Source of the DNA: Eubacterium sp.
Lineage (GTDB): Bacteria; Bacillota; Clostridia; Oscillospirales; Acutalibacteraceae
Assembly (NCBI GenBank): GCA_017450645.1
Contig: JAFSTE010000005.1
Coordinates: forward strand, 1-64,000
DNA length: 64,000 nt
Reading direction: 5' to 3'
The position numbers and the translations under genes were made by a program. Every line of letters starts with the position of its first letter. Positions within the stretch are counted from its first letter, which is position 1. The notes under the pieces were generated by a model. That model had not been told where the DNA came from. It saw nothing but the letters and a program-made list of their open reading frames with translations, and made no database searches. This document shows, piece by piece, positions 59,549 through 64,000 of this stretch.

Positions 59549-60514
59549 CTAACTTTTGCAGATTTTGTCGATTTTAGCCAAATCCTCGGCGGTGAGCTCG
59601 GGTTTGTTGAGCGAGTCGAGATTTTCGAGAAGCTGCGCCTTGGTTCTTACGCCTACAAGGACGGTGGTAACGCCGTTTGCAAGCAACCACTGAATAGCCA
59701 TCTGAGACAGCGTTTCACCGCGCTCGGCAGCCATTTCGGACAGCGCTTTAATTTGTGCGAGCTGTTTCTCGTCGGGAACTATGCCCCTTACGGAGTCCTT
59801 GGGCGCGCCGTTTTTGTACTTATCAGAAAGCCTTCCGCAATCAAGCGGTGAAAAGGCAACAAGCCCCTTACCCTTCTTTTCGCCCTGCTCCTTAAGTCCG
59901 TTTTCCTCAACGCGACGGTCAAAGATATTATACCTGTTCTGATTTACTATAAACGGAACATTATAGTCCTCGCACCTATGGTGCATACGGTGCATAGTCT
60001 TACCGTCGTAATTGCTCAGTCCCGCATAAAGCGACTTGCCCTGACGGATAATGTCGCTAAGGCAGAGTGCCGTTTCTTCAAGCGGGGTTTCGGGTGTCAT
60101 ACAGTGGTGGTAAAACAGGTCGACATAGTCAAGCCCCATCCTCTTAAGCGACTGGTCGATGGACGCGGTGATGTACTTTCTCGTGCCGCCCTTGCCGCCG
60201 TAAGGACCGTCCCACATCTCGTAACCCGCCTTGCTCGAAATAATAAGCTCGTCACGGTAGGGCTTAAGGTTTTCGGCAAAGATTTTACCGAAATTGCGCT
60301 CGGCGTCGCCCGGCGCGGGACCGTAGTTATTAGCCAAATCAAAATGCGTAACTCCCATATCAAACGCGGTCAGGATAATATCCTTAATCTCGTCGTAATC
60401 AGCAGACTTGCCGAAATTCTGCCACAGACCGACAGCGATTTTAGGCAGTGCAAGACCGTTAGGGCAATAGTTAAAATTATCGTATCCGTATCTGTTTTCA
60501 GCTGCTTTATACAT
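59549..60514 (-). CDS. Aldo/keto reductase (YghZ-like)
   Basis: NADPH-dependent carbonyl reductase of 321 residues. It shows the tetrad Asp and Tyr in THFDLANNYGPAPG, Lys in ISSKAGYEMW and His in LFYHHCM, on a TIM barrel. The branch containing L-glyceraldehyde-3-phosphate reductase YghZ is closest by eye. AGGAGG lies before the start. It is separated from the rubredoxin gene upstream by a terminator. Confidence 0.9.
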   Translation of the reverse strand: MYKAAENRYGYDNFNYCPNGLALPKIAVGLWQNFGKSADYDEIKDIILTAFDMGVTHFDLANNYGPAPGDAERNFGKIFAENLKPYRDELIISSKAGYEMWDGPYGGKGGTRKYITASIDQSLKRMGLDYVDLFYHHCMTPETPLEETALCLSDIIRQGKSLYAGLSNYDGKTMHRMHHRCEDYNVPFIVNQNRYNIFDRRVEENGLKEQGEKKGKGLVAFSPLDCGRLSDKYKNGAPKDSVRGIVPDEKQLAQIKALSEMAAERGETLSQMAIQWLLANGVTTVLVGVRTKAQLLENLDSLNKPELTAEDLAKIDKICKS

Positions 60515-60524
60515 AGTAACCTCC

Positions 60525-60553
60525 TAAAAAAAGGCGTCCTGAATAAGGACGCC
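60525..60553 (-). terminator. Rubredoxin terminator
   Basis: GGCGTCCT-GAATA-AGGACGCC, followed on the minus strand by a run of seven T. Confidence 0.85.
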
Positions 60554-60559
60554 AAGAGC

Positions 60560-60718
60560 TTATGCTACTGAGAAATTATCTTTACCTACTCCGCAAAGAG
60601 GACATACGAAATCCTCGGGAAGCTCCTCAAAAGGAGTACCGGGAGCAATGCCGTTATCCGGGTCACCCACTGCAGGGTCATACTCATAACCGCAGATATT
60701 GCATACATATTTTTCCAT
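60560..60718 (-). CDS. Rubredoxin
   Basis: A 52-residue one-iron redox protein of anaerobes that passes electrons to oxidoreductases and to oxygen- or peroxide-detoxifying enzymes. The two iron-binding pairs are CNICGY near residue 6 and CPLCG near 39, with the typical [19 protein letters not shown] between. GGAGGTG lies seven bases before the ATG at 60718. It has its own promoter and terminator. Length and motifs are fully standard. Confidence 0.97.
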   Translation of the reverse strand: MEKYVCNICGYEYDPAVGDPDNGIAPGTPFEELPEDFVCPLCGVGKDNFSVA

Positions 60719-60748
60719 ATTTTCACCTCCACAAATATTTACAAGTTC

Positions 60749-60777
60749 ATTATAACAGTAAAAATATATAATGTAAA
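60749..60777 (-). promoter_or_regulatory. Rubredoxin promoter
   Basis: On the minus strand, TTTACA (60772-60777), a 17-base spacer and TATAAT (60749-60754). Confidence 0.8.
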
Positions 60778-60878
60778 GAAAATTATTTTTTAAAAAAGTA
60801 TATCAAAATTCGACAAAAAATGTTATAATTAAATTTAACAACAAAAATTCTCCGCACGACGCGGTTACGGTGAACACT

Positions 60879-61619
60879 ATGAAGGCATATCTTACAAGAA
60901 TTACAAAGGGCGAAAACAGCGCTAAAAAATGGGAGCTTATATACTGGTGGATACTAAGGCTATGTATGATTGGCGCATTTTTCGACGCACTGTTCAGGCT
61001 GCACGACACGCAGCAATGCTTGCAAACCGCAGCAAACCTTGTGCTTATGTTTTTGTGGGAGATATTTATGCTCTTCCCCGACAGCAAGTGGCCGCACTAT
61101 GTGCCGTCGTACATACAGAATTTTTCGGCATTTGGGTTTTTTCTTGCTTCGTTCGGCGGAGCATATCTTAACTTTTATTACTCAATCCCCGCTTACGACC
61201 TGATTATGCACACCGTGGGCGGCGTTGCCTGCACGATAGCGGGATACGAAGTAATAGTGTGTATGCAAAAGCGCGACAAAACAAAGTCTAATGTTTCTAT
61301 TATAATTCTCGGCGCGTTCGGTTTCGGATTCTTTGCGGGAACGGGATGGGAGATATTTGAGTTTGTATTCGACCAGGTAGCACCCCAAATCGGCGACGCA
61401 CAGCACTGGTCGCTGGAGCTTGCACAGCAGGCGGCGAGAGAGCACGGTATCGGGCTGCCTAACATTATCCCCGCGCGCGACCCGATGAGATACGCTGTAA
61501 TAGACACTATGGAGGACACAATCTGCAACACGCTGGGCGGAATTATGGGCTGGATAATACTTAAGCTGCGCCCGTACCACCACACTGGCAAAAATAATGT
61601 GAATAATATGTTTGATTAG
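60879..61619 (+). CDS. Multi-pass membrane protein, DUF2238/YjdF-like
   Basis: The 246-residue protein has about six membrane helices. The segment DLIMHTVGGVACTIAGYEV, then GTGWEIFEFVFDQV, then IDTMEDTICNTLGGIMGW follows the pattern of the YjdF/DUF2238 family, whose function is unknown. The start ATG at 60879 follows a GGTGA. The RelA/SpoT-domain gene begins 39 bases later, so they may be co-transcribed. Confidence 0.7.
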   Translation: MKAYLTRITKGENSAKKWELIYWWILRLCMIGAFFDALFRLHDTQQCLQTAANLVLMFLWEIFMLFPDSKWPHYVPSYIQNFSAFGFFLASFGGAYLNFYYSIPAYDLIMHTVGGVACTIAGYEVIVCMQKRDKTKSNVSIIILGAFGFGFFAGTGWEIFEFVFDQVAPQIGDAQHWSLELAQQAAREHGIGLPNIIPARDPMRYAVIDTMEDTICNTLGGIMGWIILKLRPYHHTGKNNVNNMFD

Positions 61620-61658
61620 TACATATAGTATTAAGTCAGAACTAACGGATGTGATTAA

Positions 61659-62714
61659 ATGAGTTTAAAAAACAAGGCGATTATCGACGAATACAAAAGA
61701 GAAAAAGACACATATATCAAGCTCGGCGATATTGTAAGCAATATCTTAAAAAAGGAGCTTAAGGCTAACGACATTGACTTTCTTGCAGTAGAGCACAGGG
61801 TCAAGGAGGAAACGAGCCTTGAGGGCAAGCTCGAATTAAAGGGCGAAAAATACACAAGTCTGTCGGACATCACCGATATTTTAGGCGAGAGGATTATATG
61901 CTTTTTCTCGGACGATGTTGACAGAGCGGCATCGCTTGTTGAAAAGCTTTTTGACATAGACTGGGAAAACTCGGTCGACAAGCGCGCAAAGCTTTTGCCC
62001 GACGCGTTCGGCTATCTTTCGCTGCACTACATATGCACGCTAAAAGAGGAACTCGGCTACGGCGAGGAGCTTAACTCCAAAAAATTCGAGATACAAATCC
62101 GTTCCACCCTGCAGCACACCTGGGCGTCAATCAGCCACGACCTCGGTTATAAGAGCGAGTACGGCGTGCCGAAAAAAATCACGCGCGAGCTGTCGAGGGT
62201 TGCAGGTCTTTTAGAGATTGCGGACGACCAGTTTATTAATATTCGCGACGACATACGCAAATACTCCGACGAGGTTAAGCTTATGCTCGAAAAGGGCGAG
62301 CTCGGCAAGGTGCTTATCGACCTTGTAACGCTTAACCAGTATCTCGAAACTAACGAGAATATGCGTCAGTTTACCGACGAGCTTGTTACAATAAGCGGCG
62401 CAAAGCGCAAAAAAATAAGCCCCGAAAGCTACATAGAACAGCTTAACTTCCTTGGCAAAAAGACTATCGGCGATATTGAATTAATGCTTATTGAAAACCG
62501 CGAAAAAGCACTTAAGCTGGCAAGGCGCACCTTTGAAACGACTGAGCTTACAAGGATTTCAAGCAACGTCGGTCTGTTTTTTCTGTGCCGCGCCGAGCTG
62601 CTTGACAACGGCTACAGCATAGAGGATATAGCGAGATTTATGAATATCTCTACTAATAACGAGCGCCGCGCACTTCGCCAGGCAGAGCAGCTTGTAAATA
62701 TGAACTTTATTTAA
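61659..62714 (+). CDS. RelA/SpoT synthetase-domain protein
   Basis: The 351-residue protein has the (p)ppGpp synthetase domain: HRVKEETSLEGKL (R.K...S...K), DITDILGERIICFFSDD and, later, GYLSLHYICTL and the FEIQIRSTLQHTWASISHDL block. The key Glu in EIQIR and the ILGERI Arg are present, so it may be active. It has no hydrolase domain. A C-terminal helical extension of about 150 residues is unfamiliar. GGATGTGA precedes the start. Either a small alarmone synthetase or a toxic relative (ToxSAS type) is possible. Confidence 0.82.
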   Translation: MSLKNKAIIDEYKREKDTYIKLGDIVSNILKKELKANDIDFLAVEHRVKEETSLEGKLELKGEKYTSLSDITDILGERIICFFSDDVDRAASLVEKLFDIDWENSVDKRAKLLPDAFGYLSLHYICTLKEELGYGEELNSKKFEIQIRSTLQHTWASISHDLGYKSEYGVPKKITRELSRVAGLLEIADDQFINIRDDIRKYSDEVKLMLEKGELGKVLIDLVTLNQYLETNENMRQFTDELVTISGAKRKKISPESYIEQLNFLGKKTIGDIELMLIENREKALKLARRTFETTELTRISSNVGLFFLCRAELLDNGYSIEDIARFMNISTNNERRALRQAEQLVNMNFI

Positions 62715-62741
62715 CGCAATGTAAATAAAATATTAAATCCG

Positions 62742-62770
62742 TTGACAGCAATAATAATTAGCAGTACAAT
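62742..62770 (+). promoter_or_regulatory. Promoter of the surface protein at 62858
   Basis: TTGACA (62742-62747), a 17-base spacer and TACAAT (62765-62770). Confidence 0.7.
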
Positions 62771-62776
62771 TATTAT

Positions 62777-62845
62777 GCTGGCAAATTCAAATTTGCAGTA
62801 TCAGGCATAAAATTTGGCAGCGAGCAATCGCTGCCGTTTTATTTT
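62777..62845 (+). promoter_or_regulatory. Possible transcription attenuator in surface-protein leader
   Basis: After the promoter an intrinsic terminator, GGCAGCGA-GCAA-TCGCTGCC plus GTTTTATTTT (62816-62845), stands before the start codon. GCTGGCAAATT (62777-62787) can pair with AATTTGGCAGC (62811-62821) in ten of eleven positions, which would break the terminator. A separate local hairpin GCAAAT/ATTTGC competes with it. The terminator may instead only serve the upstream gene. Confidence 0.4.
62816..62845 (+). terminator. Intrinsic terminator hairpin before the surface protein
   Basis: A perfect eight-base stem is followed by GTTTTATTTT. It lies 102 bases after the RelA/SpoT-domain gene and 13 bases before the start codon of the next gene. 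Confidence 0.75.
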
Positions 62846-62857
62846 GGAGGGTTTAAA

Positions 62858-64000
62858 ATGAAAAAGGTTGTATCATTATTACTGTCTGTGCTTATGCTGC
62901 TTAGCGTGTTTGGCACGTTTAGTGCCTATGCACAGACCGAAACAGGCACCTGGGGCAAAGACGCGGAAAACTCGGGCACATGGTCACTTACCGACGGCGT
63001 GCTCACCATTGAGGGCGTGGGCGAATGTAGAGGCAGCGGATGGAACCACGAAAAACAAAACGGCTTGACCAAAAACAGCTCTATTAAAAAAATAATAATC
63101 GGCGAGGGCGTAACTGTTTTAGGAGAGGATATTTTTATGCAGTACGACGGTTTAAAGGAAGTTGTTTTCCCCGAAAGCCTTACAGGAATACACGAATACG
63201 CTTTTTATGACTGCGATAATCTTGAAAAAGCCGATTTGCCGAGTCATATTGAATATGTCGGAGTGAGGGCGTTCAGAGAGTGCACGGCACTTAAAAAAAT
63301 TGAGCTGCCCGAAAGCCTTAAAAATATTTACTACGCTGCATTTTATGATTGTCATAGCGCAACGGGTAAAATAGTTATACCTAAAAATGCCAAGCTCGGC
63401 AGACTTGCGTTTTATAATTGCGACAAAATTACCGAGGTGCGCTTTGAAGACGGCTTTTATCAAGAGGATTATGCTAGTGTTGACAAATGCTTTTCAAAAT
63501 GCGACAACCTGAAAAAGGTATATATCCCCGGCAGTATGAAGGGTATGCTGCTCGCCTGCTTCAGAGACTGCCCTGCGCTTGAAGAGGTAAAAATTTGCGA
63601 GGGTGTTGAGTATATAGGCGGTATCAGCGGCAGCAATGCGCTTGAAAAAATCACACTGCCTAAAAGTGCTAAAACAATAAGCGATTTTACCAGATGCCCA
63701 AACCTTAAAAGCATTAAAATACAAAGCAAGATTGAGTATTTTCACGGCCACAGTTTTTTGGGCTGTGCGTTAAAATCTATCAAGTTTCCCTATGGTGCTG
63801 ACACAATTGAACAGTGCGCTTTTGGATATGATTTGGTGTATAATGAATCGGGCGACTGGATAGATGTCGTACCTGTTAAAAACTTTAAGGTATACGGCAA
63901 AAAGTGCAAAGCGCTGACGGAATACTGCAAAAACAGCGGCTTTAAGTTTATTGATATGTACGACGTTAAAAATGCAACTGTTAAAGGTTTAGGCTCTAAG
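62858..64000 (+). CDS. BspA-type leucine-rich-repeat surface protein (partial)
   Basis: The frame is open from ATG 62858 (GGAGGG site) to the window edge, 381 codons with no stop. It starts with a signal peptide (about 1-26, ending SAYA). A short domain GTWSLTDGVLTIEG follows, then BspA-type LRR_5 repeats such as YAFYDCDNLEKADLPSHIEYV and RAFRECTALKKIELPESLK (both LP-containing, about 23 residues per repeat). These proteins are secreted and bind host or polymer surfaces. The 3' end lies outside the window. The leader looks regulated. Confidence 0.85.
   Translation, partial: MKKVVSLLLSVLMLLSVFGTFSAYAQTETGTWGKDAENSGTWSLTDGVLTIEGVGECRGSGWNHEKQNGLTKNSSIKKIIIGEGVTVLGEDIFMQYDGLKEVVFPESLTGIHEYAFYDCDNLEKADLPSHIEYVGVRAFRECTALKKIELPESLKNIYYAAFYDCHSATGKIVIPKNAKLGRLAFYNCDKITEVRFEDGFYQEDYASVDKCFSKCDNLKKVYIPGSMKGMLLACFRDCPALEEVKICEGVEYIGGISGSNALEKITLPKSAKTISDFTRCPNLKSIKIQSKIEYFHGHSFLGCALKSIKFPYGADTIEQCAFGYDLVYNESGDWIDVVPVKNFKVYGKKCKALTEYCKNSGFKFIDMYDVKNATVKGLGSK

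Overview
The window is chromosomal DNA of a spore-forming, anaerobic Gram-positive bacterium of the class Clostridia. An Oscillospiraceae/Ruminococcaceae-type gut or rumen organism fits best. The grounds are sporulation genes (gpr, spoIIP, spoVT), AGGAGG-type ribosome sites, TTGACA/TATAAT promoters, rubredoxin, a GTP-type PEP carboxykinase, BspA-type and dockerin-like secreted proteins, and many hairpin repeats between genes. The species cannot be named from this sequence. I found no phage, insertion sequence, CRISPR array or tRNA.

Left part (1-28.7 kb). The window opens with the 5' end of a 16S rRNA gene on the minus strand and its strong promoter. Next come spoIIP-gpr facing away from rpsT, small membrane proteins, a patatin-like lipase, an ABC-F ATPase, and ilvC. 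A DUF815 ATPase is followed by a response regulator, histidine kinase and HtrA protease that probably form an envelope-stress unit. A minus-strand unit runs rpe, a degenerate glycosidase-like protein, a cadherin-like membrane protein and mgtE. ftsE-ftsX-M23 hydrolase forms a cell-separation module. It is followed by a ClC channel, rpsF-ssb-rpsR with a probable S6:S18 leader, nadE, and two SpoVT/AbrB genes (one truncated) flanking a wall-anchored protein.

Middle part (28.7-46.5 kb). A candidate structured small RNA lies after spoVT. It is followed by a gene that seems to lack a normal start codon, then an ECF sigma factor with a membrane beta-propeller partner, hisC, a GH43 glycosidase, and a four-gene overlapping unit (SDR, TrmN6-like, rsmI, radical SAM). 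mscL and an alpha/beta hydrolase come next. At 40.4-45.8 kb a class III aminotransferase and a two-domain class II aldolase are divergent from a TetR regulator and an FGGY kinase. Matching GTGAR-N5/6-CTCAC palindromes lie in front of both arms. This is the best candidate here for an undescribed catabolic pathway.

Right part (46.5-64 kb). This holds pckG, polA-rimI-tsaD, alr with a secreted Ig/FN3-like protein, a dockerin-like secreted protein with a PqqD-type peptide-binding protein, a second two-component system, a small (p)ppGpp-hydrolase-like HD protein, an aldo/keto reductase, rubredoxin, a DUF2238-like membrane protein and a RelA/SpoT synthetase-domain protein. A BspA-type leucine-rich-repeat surface protein runs off the right edge, and its leader looks like a transcription attenuator.

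The spaces between genes carry several families of hairpin repeats whose stems vary while their flanks stay constant. They sit even inside operons (rimI-tsaD, and response regulator-histidine kinase).
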